Shown: positions 40,957 to 50,448 of the stretch, piece by piece
Layout of the letters: every line of letters starts with the position of its first letter
Numbering within the stretch: the stretch's first letter is position 1
From: Sphingobacteriaceae bacterium
GTDB taxonomy: Bacteria; Bacteroidota; Bacteroidia; UBA7662
Length of the DNA: 64,000 bases
Direction of reading: 5' to 3'
Assembly (NCBI GenBank): GCA_030682795.1
Contig: JAUXNJ010000020.1
Location: 1-64,000, forward strand
Position numbers and translations under genes: made by a program
Notes under the pieces: generated by a model
What the model was told of the DNA's origin: nothing
The model's database searches: none
What the model saw: only the letters and a program-made list of their open reading frames with translations

Positions 40957-43044
40957 TCAATAAACAACCTGCCTGCGTTGCAAACGGTGTCCTTTGTACT
41001 GAATTTCCCAGGTATACATGCCTGGTGCGAGCTCAGGCAAATCAATTTGCGCTGTACCTCCTGAGGTTTCAAAGGATGCGAGCAGGCGCCCCTGCAAATC
41101 GCGCAGCTGTAGCACCAAGGCTTCATCAAACCGGACGATGACATTGGTTTTGGCAGGATTAGGATAGAGCTGCAGCCCTTCCCAAACAGCCGACCCTACT
41201 GCATTGCTCAGTATGGCGTAACAGGCCGAGGTATCGGTACAACCTCCTTGGGTGATGGCTACCGCAAATACACCAGGGCCGCCCGAATAAAAGGTGCGAG
41301 CGGTGGCCCCTTGAATGGGTTGCATACCATTGCTACAAGCTAACCACTGATAGGCCGAAGCGGCTGTATTGAGGGCTTCAAAATCAAAATAATTGTGATT
41401 TACGCGCACATCTACGGTGTCGATTTGCACTTGCTGCGATTGACTGCTGCTGTTGCCAAAGGCATCGGTATAGGTCCATTGCACTTGATAACTGCCCGTT
41501 GTCGAATAAGTTGTTGGGTCGTTGGTGCTGGCTACAATCAGCTGTCCGCAACTGCTTAAGGCCGTTGGAGGGGTGAGACTGAGGCTACAATAAGCCTGTA
41601 CCATCGGCAAGTTGGCTTGCGTGGGCACAGGTGGCAAAGTAGCCCCAACAACAATGGTAATGCTATTACATACACCCGCAGCACTGCAGGCCCCTTCAGC
41701 CCGCACAAAATAGGTAGTGGTTTGTGTAGGAAGCAGCGCCAAACTATCGCCCGTACCAACCACCTGCTGGCCGCAAGCTCCGGCATACCAAACCCACTGG
41801 TGAGCTGAGGGAAGCGTGCCTATTGCAAACATTTGGATGGTTGTGCCCGGACAAACCAAGGTTTGGGAAGCGCTTACAACCGGCGGCCCTGGAGCTATGC
41901 CACTCACATTTATCAGGCGCCCAACGCGTGGACGGCTGCTGCCACCTGCCGTTGTAAAACCTCCTCCGACCACCAAACTCGAATCACTCAACTCCGCCGC
42001 AGCTTGCACCGTGCTATTCATTTCTATACAAGGACCTGCTTGGGTAAGCATGATGCCGTTAGGACTAAACTCTGCAATGGCATGCGGCAATTGGCCAATA
42101 ATTTGGCTGTAGTTCCCAAACGCAACAATATTGCCGTTTTTCCTAACCACAATCGACACTATGGTGGAATTGAAAGGGGTGGTGATTAGGAAAGTGGTGT
42201 CGAGTTGGCCATTGGGGTGCAAGCGAATCACCCGCTGTACGGGTGTGCCGTTGAAACTACTGAAACTCCCTGCTACCAAAATTTTGCCATCTTGCTGCAG
42301 CTCCATCGCCCGAATAAGCCCGCTGGCTAAACCCGTGCCGGTGTTAAAAGTTGTGTCGCGTTGACCATTAGGCAGCAAACGAATCACACCTCTGCCCACT
42401 GCTTGACCATTGTATTGGGTAATGGTACCCGCAATCAATATTTTGCCATCGGCTTGTTCCCGAATTACCTCAATCAAACCCAACGACCCTGTGCCCCCTG
42501 GGTTAAAGGTTGTGTCGCGTTGACCATTAGGCAGAATTTTAAGCGGCTGTGTTACCGGCAGTCCTCTGAATTGTGAAAAAAAGCCCCCAACCAACACACT
42601 TCCGTCGCTCAGCGCTTCCATTCCTAACACTTCGTTGTTCAAGCCAGCACCTACACTGAAACTAGTGTCTCTTTGACCATTCGCCAGCAAGCGCACAATG
42701 TTCTTAGAAGCGTTTCCATTATAAGTTTCAAAAAGGCCAGCCAAAAACAAGCCCCCAGTTGGTAATAGCCGCATGCTATTCACCCTTCCAGCAGCTCCTG
42801 TCCCCATTTGAAAAGTTGTATCGCGCTGTCCGTTAGGCAGAATCCTCACCACACTCCTGGCAGGTTGACCAGCATAAGTCGTAAAATCACCTGCAAAAAT
42901 CACCCGATCATCGGGCTGTGCCCCCGCACAAAACACAGTACCCGAGGCGCCCGTATTACCCGGAAAACTGGCATCAAATTGTAATTGTTGAGCTATGGCG
43001 GTGCTAAACAGCATACACAAGGGGAGGGTTGCCAAAAAATGCAT
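40957..43044 (-). CDS. Delta-60-repeat secreted protein with a T9SS type A sorting domain
   Basis: About 695 residues from the ATG at 43044, which begins the signal peptide MHFLATLPLCMLFSTAIAQ; the frame is open to 43101 but the extra residues would hide it. At least five delta-60 (beta-propeller-like) repeats are visible, each with the core LPNGQRDTTF followed by 40-50 residues such as VLVGGFFSQF. An Ig-like region (APGPPVVSASQTLVCPGTTI) and a second one follow, then the sorting domain: YPNPAKTNVIVRF, RDLQGRLLASF, LAPGMYTWEIQYKG. It is probably displayed on or released from the cell surface. Ligand unknown. Confidence 0.85.
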   Translation of the reverse strand: MHFLATLPLCMLFSTAIAQQLQFDASFPGNTGASGTVFCAGAQPDDRVIFAGDFTTYAGQPARSVVRILPNGQRDTTFQMGTGAAGRVNSMRLLPTGGLFLAGLFETYNGNASKNIVRLLANGQRDTSFSVGAGLNNEVLGMEALSDGSVLVGGFFSQFRGLPVTQPLKILPNGQRDTTFNPGGTGSLGLIEVIREQADGKILIAGTITQYNGQAVGRGVIRLLPNGQRDTTFNTGTGLASGLIRAMELQQDGKILVAGSFSSFNGTPVQRVIRLHPNGQLDTTFLITTPFNSTIVSIVVRKNGNIVAFGNYSQIIGQLPHAIAEFSPNGIMLTQAGPCIEMNSTVQAAAELSDSSLVVGGGFTTAGGSSRPRVGRLINVSGIAPGPPVVSASQTLVCPGTTIQMFAIGTLPSAHQWVWYAGACGQQVVGTGDSLALLPTQTTTYFVRAEGACSAAGVCNSITIVVGATLPPVPTQANLPMVQAYCSLSLTPPTALSSCGQLIVASTNDPTTYSTTGSYQVQWTYTDAFGNSSSQSQQVQIDTVDVRVNHNYFDFEALNTAASAYQWLACSNGMQPIQGATARTFYSGGPGVFAVAITQGGCTDTSACYAILSNAVGSAVWEGLQLYPNPAKTNVIVRFDEALVLQLRDLQGRLLASFETSGGTAQIDLPELAPGMYTWEIQYKGHRLQRRQVVY

Positions 43045-43198
43045 GACGCTATTAGATTGATTATCAGTATGCAATATGTGAAAATTTACTGAATGAAACA
43101 ATCCAAGCTGCTAAAAAAAAGAGGGCACCAGTCCCTTCTTAACAAAAGTCATTTAGATTTTTTCCTTGATGACCAAGCAACCACCACAGCACAGCTGG

Positions 43199-43894
43199 TT
43201 AGGCATCCTTTTGCTTCGCTCGTCGGAAGCCCCCTTGATCGGTACCCAGTGACACCAATTTGGCAATCACCACCGCCGGATACAATATACCCACTGCTGC
43301 CAGGCCTACACTCAGCATTCGAGCGGCATAATTAACAGGAATGATGTCGCCAAAGCCTACGGTGGTGAGACTGGCCATGCTGAAATAGATGTAGTGTATA
43401 AAATCGTGCCCTGTGCCTGTTAAACTAAGCTCACCAGTGATTGAACTGCCTAAAACCAACTGAATCAAATCAAACAAAAAAGCCCCCAACAAGGCAATAA
43501 ACAAATACACATTTACAGCGCCCAAGACCCTTTCGAGATTAAAATTACCGTTTCGAAAAAGGAGTCTAAAATTGATTAAAATATTCACAGCCATACACAT
43601 ACACGCCACCACAAGCTCGAAAATGCTGTGCTCCACCGGATAAACAAACTTAGCCATGAGAAACAGCACAAATAGCACTCCGCTACTCACAATCAACTTT
43701 TTATTATCTGCCGACCAAATGCCAACAAAAAAAATTACACTCAGCATCACATCAAACGATTGAATGCCCACCATTTCCACTTCCAACAGGGTTGGCATGA
43801 TGAAAATGGTAAAAATCAACATCAGCAACAGGGTTACAAAACTCACATCTTGCACCCAATAGGCCCTAAAACTGCGTAAAGCTCCTTTAATCAT
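43199..43894 (-). CDS. Potassium channel family protein
   Basis: 231 residues from the ATG at 43894; the frame is open to 43978, but that start is only 28 bases from the divergent SLC13 gene and adds residues before the first helix. Several hydrophobic helices occupy the N-terminal 150 residues. The pore is near the C-terminus: SMASLTTVGFGDIIPVNYAARML, with the K+-selective TVGFGD filter, and a final helix follows. The N-terminal part has no S4-like basic array, so it is probably not voltage-gated. No ligand-binding RCK domain is present. Confidence 0.8.
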   Translation of the reverse strand: MIKGALRSFRAYWVQDVSFVTLLLMLIFTIFIMPTLLEVEMVGIQSFDVMLSVIFFVGIWSADNKKLIVSSGVLFVLFLMAKFVYPVEHSIFELVVACMCMAVNILINFRLLFRNGNFNLERVLGAVNVYLFIALLGAFLFDLIQLVLGSSITGELSLTGTGHDFIHYIYFSMASLTTVGFGDIIPVNYAARMLSVGLAAVGILYPAVVIAKLVSLGTDQGGFRRAKQKDA

Positions 43895-44006
43895 AGTATC
43901 GCAAACGAAGGTACTGACAATGTACAAAATCATCCTAGAATTTAACGGCAAAGCAACTTTGTGGCGCATAATTTTCACGAACTTGCAGCATCTTTAGTTT
44001 CCTTCT

Positions 44007-45431
44007 ATGGCCTCCAACGATTCCCGTACCGCTGCCATTCGGCTTTACCGCAAATTACATTTAGGCTGGATTTTTAATACCTCTACTTTCACAGGCAATT
44101 TGCTATTGTCAGCGCTGCTCACTTTTGGTTTTGCACGTCTGGGATACGAAGCAGATATGAATTTTGTGTTTTTTGTAAGCAGCTTGGCCATTGGCCTTTG
44201 GATCACAGAAGCCATACCGCCCTTTGCCGTGGGTATCTTAATCATCGCCATTTTATTGCTGGGCTTTGGTACGGATTACTTTTTGCCCGACTATCAAGTA
44301 TCTACACAGGTGTACTTAGGCACCTGGACCTCCAATGTGATTTGGCTGCTGCTGGGTGGCTTTTTCTTGGCTGAGGGCATGCATGTGGTAGGACTCGACC
44401 TTTCCCTTTTCCGTTTTACTGTGCGCCGATTTGGCAAGCAACCCGAACAGCTGCTCCTGGGCCTGATGCTTACCACCGCGGTGGGCAGCATGATCATGTC
44501 GAATACCGCCACCACCGCCATGATGGTGGGTTCGGTAATGCCCTTGATGTTCTTACTGGGTAAGAGCTCGTCCTTCACCAAAGCCACCTTGGTGGGCATT
44601 CCGGCGGCAGCTACCTTGGGCGGCATGGGCACCATCATTGGCTCCACCCCCAACGCCATTGCAGTGGCTGCTTTGGCCGACAAAGGCATTCAAATTAATT
44701 TTGTGGAGTGGATGGTTTTTGGGATGCCCATTGCCATAGGCATGGTGTATTTATTTTGGCGGTTTTTAATTAAAACTTACGCTTTGAAGGGCATTGGTCT
44801 CGACCTCAGCAGTCTGCTTAAACCCCAAGAAAAAGGCCCCACCTTTCCCCGCCGCGCCGTTATTTTTACCCTGGTAGTTACCGTTGGCATGTGGATGACG
44901 GAGCCCCTGCATGGGGTGCCGCTGGCAGCTACTTCAGCCATTCCCATCGTGCTCCTTACGCTTTTTCAGGTAATTAAAGCCGATGACGTACGGCGCTTGC
45001 CTTGGGAAACACTGATGCTGGTGGCGGGCGGATTGGCGCTTGGACTGGCCATGGTGCAGGTAGGCCTTACCGATATTGTGATGGATCGCATCAATGCCAT
45101 GCCCATCCCCGCTTTGGGGGTTGCCCTGGTGTTTAGTTTTGTGGGGGTAATGCTCTCCAACATCATGAGTAATACCGCTGCAGCCTCCATTCTGGTGCCC
45201 TTGGGCTTGTCGCTGCCGGGCATTTACGGCCTCGCTGTACCGCTTATTGTATCGCTGAGCTGCTCTTCTGCCTTGTTGCTGCCCGTTTCTACCCCATCTA
45301 ATGCCATTTCTTTCGCCACGGGCATGCTCGATCAAAAAGACTTTACCAAAGGCGGTGTTTTTGCTTTGATTATTGGGCCCTTGCTCACTTTTTTAATTGT
45401 AATGCTCTGGGCATGGCTGTTAGGCAGTTAA
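44007..45431 (+). CDS. SLC13/DASS family sodium-coupled anion (dicarboxylate/sulfate) transporter
   Basis: 474 residues with about eleven hydrophobic helices. Both Ser-Asn-Thr motifs of DASS transporters are present: IMSNTATTAMM and IMSNTAAASIL, which in known structures coordinate Na+ and the carboxylate. GVPAAATLGGMGTIIGSTPNAIA and a final LPVSTPSNAISFATG loop complete the pattern. Sodium-driven uptake of dicarboxylates, citrate or sulfate is expected; the substrate cannot be told from sequence. It is divergent from the K+ channel. Confidence 0.9.
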   Translation: MASNDSRTAAIRLYRKLHLGWIFNTSTFTGNLLLSALLTFGFARLGYEADMNFVFFVSSLAIGLWITEAIPPFAVGILIIAILLLGFGTDYFLPDYQVSTQVYLGTWTSNVIWLLLGGFFLAEGMHVVGLDLSLFRFTVRRFGKQPEQLLLGLMLTTAVGSMIMSNTATTAMMVGSVMPLMFLLGKSSSFTKATLVGIPAAATLGGMGTIIGSTPNAIAVAALADKGIQINFVEWMVFGMPIAIGMVYLFWRFLIKTYALKGIGLDLSSLLKPQEKGPTFPRRAVIFTLVVTVGMWMTEPLHGVPLAATSAIPIVLLTLFQVIKADDVRRLPWETLMLVAGGLALGLAMVQVGLTDIVMDRINAMPIPALGVALVFSFVGVMLSNIMSNTAAASILVPLGLSLPGIYGLAVPLIVSLSCSSALLLPVSTPSNAISFATGMLDQKDFTKGGVFALIIGPLLTFLIVMLWAWLLGS

Positions 45432-45443
45432 TAGCCAAAGCTC

Positions 45444-46199
45444 TTAAGGTTGACGGTAAAGCAAATCGGGCTGCGCCTGCTTCCTGAAATCAAAATTCCA
45501 AGTGAGCCAGAGCAATAAAGTATGGTTGCGCTGGTATTGCATGGGTCCCGCCATTTGCACATAGCGCAGCATATAGCCAGACTGTAGCGTAAGGTTACCC
45601 AGCTGCCATCCCAAAGTGGCCCACAAACGGTTTTGGTCGAAATGATTGGTAAGGATTTGTTCCCCGAAATTCACCAAAATTTCATTGCTGAGATTGAAAA
45701 AGGGCGTTCCTCCCCTGATTTCATAGCCCTTCAAAGGCCAGCGCATGCTTACCAAAAAGCGGAGTCGGTGGTTAAAATCGAAGCCTGCTGCTGGACTCCC
45801 TTGCTCGAGCGACTGCCGGTAGCGCATGTCGTAGCGGATGCGGTTAGCCATAAAAAGTCGTGGGCTTACCTTGTGATTCACAACAAGCTGTCCCCAAGGC
45901 CGGCGTTCAGCGCGGGGAAGGCCAGCTTCGGCTGGGGCCGACAACCACAATTGCGCATAACCGCCCGTGAGCGTCATTTCAGGCAATATGCGGTATGAAA
46001 GTCCGGTGCGCACCACCCCAAAAGCCCCAGGCACATAATGGTAATCGTTCCAGAGGCTCCATTTCTCTGAAAAGCGGCCATTGGTCATGATGCCTACCCA
46101 GCCTTGCTGCTGGTCGATGATGGTTTTAGCGGCCGGCGATTGCGCCGCAACGCTGCCATACAGCAACAAAGTCCATAACCAGCTAAAAACGCCTTTCAT
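45444..46199 (-). CDS. DUF2490 family outer-membrane-like protein
   Basis: 251 residues with a signal peptide (MKGVFSWLWTLLLYGSVAAQ). WVGIMTNGRFSEKWSLWNDYHYVPGAFG is the start of DUF2490 domains; repeated strands ending in aromatic residues (RLWATLGWQLGNLTLQSGYMLRY) suggest a beta-barrel. Function unknown. It lies 24 bases after the KAS III gene, and a TACATTTG element sits four bases before its ATG, so it may be read both from its own promoter and from the upstream one. Confidence 0.8.
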   Translation of the reverse strand: MKGVFSWLWTLLLYGSVAAQSPAAKTIIDQQQGWVGIMTNGRFSEKWSLWNDYHYVPGAFGVVRTGLSYRILPEMTLTGGYAQLWLSAPAEAGLPRAERRPWGQLVVNHKVSPRLFMANRIRYDMRYRQSLEQGSPAAGFDFNHRLRFLVSMRWPLKGYEIRGGTPFFNLSNEILVNFGEQILTNHFDQNRLWATLGWQLGNLTLQSGYMLRYVQMAGPMQYQRNHTLLLWLTWNFDFRKQAQPDLLYRQP

Positions 46200-46203
46200 C
46201 TTG

Positions 46204-46211
46204 CAAATGTA
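46204..46211 (-). promoter_or_regulatory. Possible -7 element of the DUF2490 gene
   Basis: TACATTTG on the minus strand fits TAnnTTTG and ends four bases before the ATG, the same geometry as for miaE and the class III aminotransferase. It lies in the short gap after the KAS III gene. Confidence 0.35.
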
Positions 46212-46223
46212 GGCTTTTCTGCC

Positions 46224-47282
46224 TCAATGGCGATATACGAAGGCGTTGATGTTCATGCCTGCACCTACCGATGCAAACAGCAATACGTCGCCTGAAGCAA
46301 TGCTTTGTCCTTCAATTTGGCGATGGATCAGCATGTGAAACAGCGTAGGTACGGTGGCCACACTGGAGTTACCCAATTTGTGGATGCTCATGGGCATAAT
46401 CCCAGCCGGTGCTACACGTCCATAGCGCTTGAAAAAGCGATGGATGATGGCTTCATCCATTTTTTCATTGGCTTGGTGGATGATGACTTTTTTGACCTCA
46501 TCGATGGGAATGCCGCTTTGGTCTAGGCAAATTTGCATGGCCTCAGGCACCCTGCTCACCGCAAATTCGTAAATCTTGCGCCCGTGCATTTTGATAAAAC
46601 GGGTGTTGGGGTCGAGTTTTTTGTTGAAAGATCCGCCAAAAAACAAGAAATAAGCCTCATCGGCGGTGTAGCTGAGGGTAGCGTGACTCAGAATGCCGCC
46701 TTCGCCTTGAGCCCATTCCACCACCGCTGCCCCAGCACCGTCGCTGTAAATCATGCTGTCGCGGTCGTGCGGGTCGAGCACCCTGGACAAGGTTTCGGCT
46801 CCAATCACCAAACATTTGCGAGCCATGCCAGCGCGAATGAAGGCCTGGGCTTGAATCACACCTTCTATCCAACCGGGACAGCCAAAAAGAATGTCGTAGG
46901 CCACGCAACGTGGGTTTTTGATGGCTAAGGCGTGTTTTACTCTGCTGGCCAAACTGGGCAGGATATCGGTTTGGATGGCGTCGGCGCGTACATTGCCAAA
47001 ATTATGCGCCACAATCACATAATCGAGGGTTTCGGGATCGATGCCAGCCTCGGCTATGGCCTGTTGAGCGGCCAGGGTAGCGATGTCGGACGTAAGCAAG
47101 TGATCGCTGGCATAACGTCGTTCCTCAATGCCCGTAATTTCTTGGAATTTTTGCGCAACTACCTCATTGGGGTAGGGAAAAGGACTGCCGTCTTCGTTTA
47201 AAAACTCATGCTTGGCGAAGTCAGCATTGGTGATGCGTTCGGTGGGAATATAGGCGCCGGTACCTGTGATGCGTATGGCCAT
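46224..47282 (-). CDS. 3-oxoacyl-ACP synthase III (KAS III, FabH-like)
   Basis: 352 residues, the family length. The catalytic triad of KAS III is recognisable: Cys in YDILFGCPGWIEGV, His in VIIHQANEKMD and Asn in HKLGNSSVATVP. KAS III condenses acetyl-CoA or another acyl-CoA with malonyl-ACP to start fatty-acid synthesis; related enzymes start polyketides, aryl polyenes or other lipids. No other fatty-acid gene is adjacent, so it may be a second, specialised copy. Confidence 0.85.
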   Translation of the reverse strand: MAIRITGTGAYIPTERITNADFAKHEFLNEDGSPFPYPNEVVAQKFQEITGIEERRYASDHLLTSDIATLAAQQAIAEAGIDPETLDYVIVAHNFGNVRADAIQTDILPSLASRVKHALAIKNPRCVAYDILFGCPGWIEGVIQAQAFIRAGMARKCLVIGAETLSRVLDPHDRDSMIYSDGAGAAVVEWAQGEGGILSHATLSYTADEAYFLFFGGSFNKKLDPNTRFIKMHGRKIYEFAVSRVPEAMQICLDQSGIPIDEVKKVIIHQANEKMDEAIIHRFFKRYGRVAPAGIMPMSIHKLGNSSVATVPTLFHMLIHRQIEGQSIASGDVLLFASVGAGMNINAFVYRH

Positions 47283-47585
47283 AATTCAAAGTTCGGTAAA
47301 AGTTCGCCATCCACCACAATTGCTCGAAATATTCAGAATTCTGCAAAAAGCACCCGCTCTGGCTGGTATTTTTTCAAACAACCCCCATAAAAAACCAAAA
47401 AACAGCCTCCAAACAACCTTCACCCATTAAAATGAGGCCATACCCAAGCCCATTGCATACCACCCGCTGCCCTCTCAGCGATACTAACCCGTTCTCATTA
47501 CCCTCCATAACTTCCGTGTTTTTTAACTTTTGAACTTTGAACTTTGAAAAGCGTTATCTTTAAATCGAAGTTTAAACATCGAATT
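47283..47585. promoter_or_regulatory. Intergenic region with ACTTTGA heptamer repeats and the pirin promoter
   Basis: No gene was seen in these 303 bases. At 47526-47547 the motif ACTTT(T)GA occurs three times in tandem. Its TTTG at 47536-47539 can serve as -33 element for TATCTTTA (47555-47562), one mismatch from TAnnTTTG, upstream of the pirin ATG at 47586. The repeat supplies several alternative -33 elements with different spacing. Confidence 0.45.
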
Positions 47586-48725
47586 ATGAGCAATGACAGA
47601 AGAGGCTTTCTCGGCAAACTCGGACTAGGAGTTTCAGCGGTACTGGCTTGGCCTTTTGCCGGATTGGCCAAAAACGATTCAAGTATGGAACCAACTACAA
47701 ATAACAATCAGAAAATGGTGCGCGAGGTGAAACCCCTCGGCTTTCAGTGGGAAACCGCAGATCCCTTTTTGTTTTGCGTGCACCACGAGGACAAATTCCC
47801 GAAAGGCAACGAGCACATGGGGCCTGCCAGCTCGCTCGCTGGGCGCCACATTGGCAACGACTTCATTGTAAAAGATGGCTTTCGGATGTACCACGGCAAA
47901 AAAGTGCCTGGTTTCCCGGGGCACCCGCACCGCGGCTTCGAAACCATTACGGTGGTGCGTGAGGGCTTGGTAGACCATGCCGATTCGGTAGGTGCTGCAG
48001 GCCGCTACGGCAATGGCGATGTGCAATGGATGACTGCCGGCAAAGGCGTACAGCATTCCGAAATGTTTCCTTGCCTGAGCACCGAAAAGGAAAATCCACT
48101 CGAGCTCTTCCAAATTTGGCTCAACCTCCCTCGCAAAAGCAAAATGGTAGAGCCGCATTTTAAAATGTTCTGGAAAGAAAAACTGGGCAAATACAAAGCA
48201 TCCGACAAAGAAGGCCGTAAAGTAGAGGTAGAAGTGATTGCTGGCAAACTTGGCACCGTGGCCGCACCCGCCCCTCCGCCAAATTCATGGGCAGCAGATC
48301 CCAAAAACGAAGTGGGCGTGTGGAACATCCACCTCGATCCTCAGGTAGAATGGCGCATGCCAGCCGCTTCTACTGGCGTAAACCGTACTTTATATTTCTA
48401 CCAAGGCGAAAGCATTGATGTGGCCGGAACCCGAATTCCGCGCTACCACAGTGTAGAAGTTTTGGCCAACGAATCGATCCTCATCCGCAACGGCAATCAT
48501 CCGTCCAAAATACTGGTGCTGCAAGGTCGTCCTATTGGCGAACCAGTGATTCAATACGGCCCTTTCGTAATGAACAGCAAGCAAGAAATTCAAGATGCTT
48601 TCGAAGAATTTCACCGCACCCAATTTGGCGGTTGGCCTTGGCCGCGCTACGACCAAGTGCATGCCCGTAACGAAGGCCGTTTTGCCTTGCATGCCGATGG
48701 CAAAAAGGAACTACCAAGCGGTTAA
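47586..48725 (+). CDS. Pirin family protein with a twin-arginine signal
   Basis: 379 residues from the ATG at 47586; an open frame to 47544 adds residues before the signal. The N-terminus (SNDRRGFLGKLGLGVSAVLAW) is a Tat signal, so the protein should be exported folded with its metal. The pirin bicupin follows: iron-ligand motif GFPGHPHRGFET, the distal His/Glu in GKGVQHSEMF and a C-terminal cupin. Known pirins are iron-dependent quercetinase-like dioxygenases or transcription cofactors in the cytosol. A Tat-exported version points to a periplasmic oxidative or metal-binding role, which is inference. Confidence 0.85.
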   Translation: MSNDRRGFLGKLGLGVSAVLAWPFAGLAKNDSSMEPTTNNNQKMVREVKPLGFQWETADPFLFCVHHEDKFPKGNEHMGPASSLAGRHIGNDFIVKDGFRMYHGKKVPGFPGHPHRGFETITVVREGLVDHADSVGAAGRYGNGDVQWMTAGKGVQHSEMFPCLSTEKENPLELFQIWLNLPRKSKMVEPHFKMFWKEKLGKYKASDKEGRKVEVEVIAGKLGTVAAPAPPPNSWAADPKNEVGVWNIHLDPQVEWRMPAASTGVNRTLYFYQGESIDVAGTRIPRYHSVEVLANESILIRNGNHPSKILVLQGRPIGEPVIQYGPFVMNSKQEIQDAFEEFHRTQFGGWPWPRYDQVHARNEGRFALHADGKKELPSG

Positions 48726-48740
48726 GGTGTATCAAACTGC

Positions 48741-48775
48741 AAAAAAGCGCGATTCGTTGAGAGTCGCGCTTTTTT
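48741..48775. terminator. Bidirectional intrinsic terminator
   Basis: AAAAAAGCGCGA / TCGCGCTTTTTT, 12 bp per arm with an 11-base loop, flanked by A and T runs, between the convergent pirin and glycosyltransferase genes. Confidence 0.85.
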
Positions 48776-48785
48776 TATTGCCACT

Positions 48786-50376
48786 TTAAAGCTGGGGTCG
48801 TAATCGAAACAAGTGTAGATGTTCAAATTTGCCAAGAGGCTCTTGCAGATAGGGTTGCATAAAGTCCTTTTCCAGCCAACTTTCATCGGCAATAACCAGA
48901 AAAGCAGCCCCATTTGCAAGCACCTTATTCATCTTTTCCTCCCCGTCAATCCAAATAAAATTGGTCCAGCCCTTGCGGTCCATTAAAAACAAACTGATGT
49001 TAAAGGAATCGTCAGGGATGCTTACCACCTTGGTGTCCTTAGTCACTCCCAAGCGTTCAAATTCACCTTTTAATCGCACATAGGCGTCCCAATGCGTACG
49101 TTTGTTCCAATTAAACCAGCGCATGGTATGCACGAAGGACATAGGTGCAGTAAGTGGCTTAGAATCGTAACCGGGTTCACTTTTAAGATGCAACATTTGA
49201 ATGCCGTAAATAAAGGAGAATGCGGCAAGGCCCACAATCAATCTCTTGGCCAATTTCGGTCGCCTTTGGAACCAGCCCAACTCCCCCATCTGCCAAGCAA
49301 AAGGCACAGCAATGGCAGGGAAAAGAATGAGCAAGGCAATGTAATAGTAGTCGTGGCCGTTGAAGAGCGGTGCCCATAACACGAAGTACCCCCCCCCCCC
49401 CCGAAATTACCAGCACGTTGGCTAACCAAGCTATTAACGGCAATCTACGATAGCTAAAAAGGTTTACTAACCACATCATTAACATCATTAATAGGATAGG
49501 ATATGGGAAATAGGCCAAAATATTATCAGTAATGATGCCATAAAACCATGACCAAATTTTATCTGATTCGATCAACCAGAAAGGAAAAATGTCATTGTAG
49601 GTGTATTTAAACCCATGCGTTACATTATAGGATTTAGCATATGAATACCATATGTAAATACCACCTAAAACTGCAATAAAGCCAGGCAATTCGCCCAAAT
49701 GCTTGCGAAATAATTTTCGATCACCCAAAGTTCTTGCTCCAAGAATTTCAAGCACCCATACCCCACCTAAGAAGATAAAAGCAATCAAACTCGAAATTTT
49801 TATGAGTCCTGCAATCAAAAACAACAGCATAGCTAAATAAAAGAGCAACAATCTTTGATTTCGAGCGTAAGCCAAAATAGCTGCCAAACCCATCAACACC
49901 AAGGAAAACGCTGGCGCATCGGTTAAAAAACTGATTCCGTAAAATAAATAAATAGGTGAAGCTATGAGCATAAAGGCCAAGCTTAAAACCAGCCATTGTT
50001 CCTTAAAAAGCTTGGTGAGTGACCAATAAAAGGAGAACGCACCCGCGGCAAAAATGAAATACATAAACAGGCGATAGCTCCAATAATTCATGCCGGTCAC
50101 TTTCCAAATCTGCGCCATCACATAATACATGCCCGGAAATTCACCTGTGGTTTTGCCTGAGCTAAAGCCATCACCCATTTGCATGTGCATTTCGGGTTCC
50201 AAGAATTTCGCGCCTTCGTAATAATGCTGTGTAAGCGACAAACAATCGGCCTGTCTCCAAATGTGTGCATTCATGGGGCCGTGCTGAAAGAGGGAAAAGT
50301 AGCTCAGCGACGTAAGTGCCAAAAAAAGCACAAGAAACCGGGCGTGCCGCTTCAAAAAATCAACCATTGCATTCAT
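48786..50376 (-). CDS. Polytopic membrane glycosyltransferase (GT39/ArnT-like), reading frame broken in a poly-C tract
   Basis: Read as one gene of about 529 residues interrupted by a one-base frame change. The 5' part (50376 to about 49400) encodes NAHIWRQADCLSLTQHYYEG, EFPGMYYVMAQIWKVTG and about nine membrane helices, typical of Dol-P-mannose/ArnT-like glycosyltransferases. The 3' part continues in another frame from the tract as YFVLWAPLFNGHDYYYIALLI and ends at 48786 with a soluble domain. The tract of 14 C (49389-49402) leaves the frames one base out; 13 or 16 would restore a single protein. As printed, the 5' frame instead runs on to 49183. This is either slipped-strand phase variation or a sequencing error. 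The donor is probably a polyprenyl-phosphate sugar. Confidence 0.75.
49389..49402. repeat. Mononucleotide tract of 14 C within the glycosyltransferase gene
   Basis: Fourteen consecutive C on the plus strand (G in the coding strand). Coding-strand reading: TCG then G12 then GTA in the 5' frame, whereas the downstream frame needs TCG-GGG(n)-TAC. The present length is therefore out of frame by one. Confidence 0.95.
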
Positions 50377-50400
50377 TTGTGGGCTGAATTTAAAGAAAAA

Positions 50401-50426
50401 ATGCCGGAAGCTATTTGCACCGGCAT
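50401..50426 (-). terminator. Hairpin after the cold-shock gene
   Basis: ATGCCGG / CCGGCAT with a 12-base loop just past the stop of the minus-strand cold-shock gene. Stem of 7 bp; the flanking T tract is weak. Confidence 0.5.
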
Positions 50427-50448
50427 TACAATATTATAAGTTGTTTTC

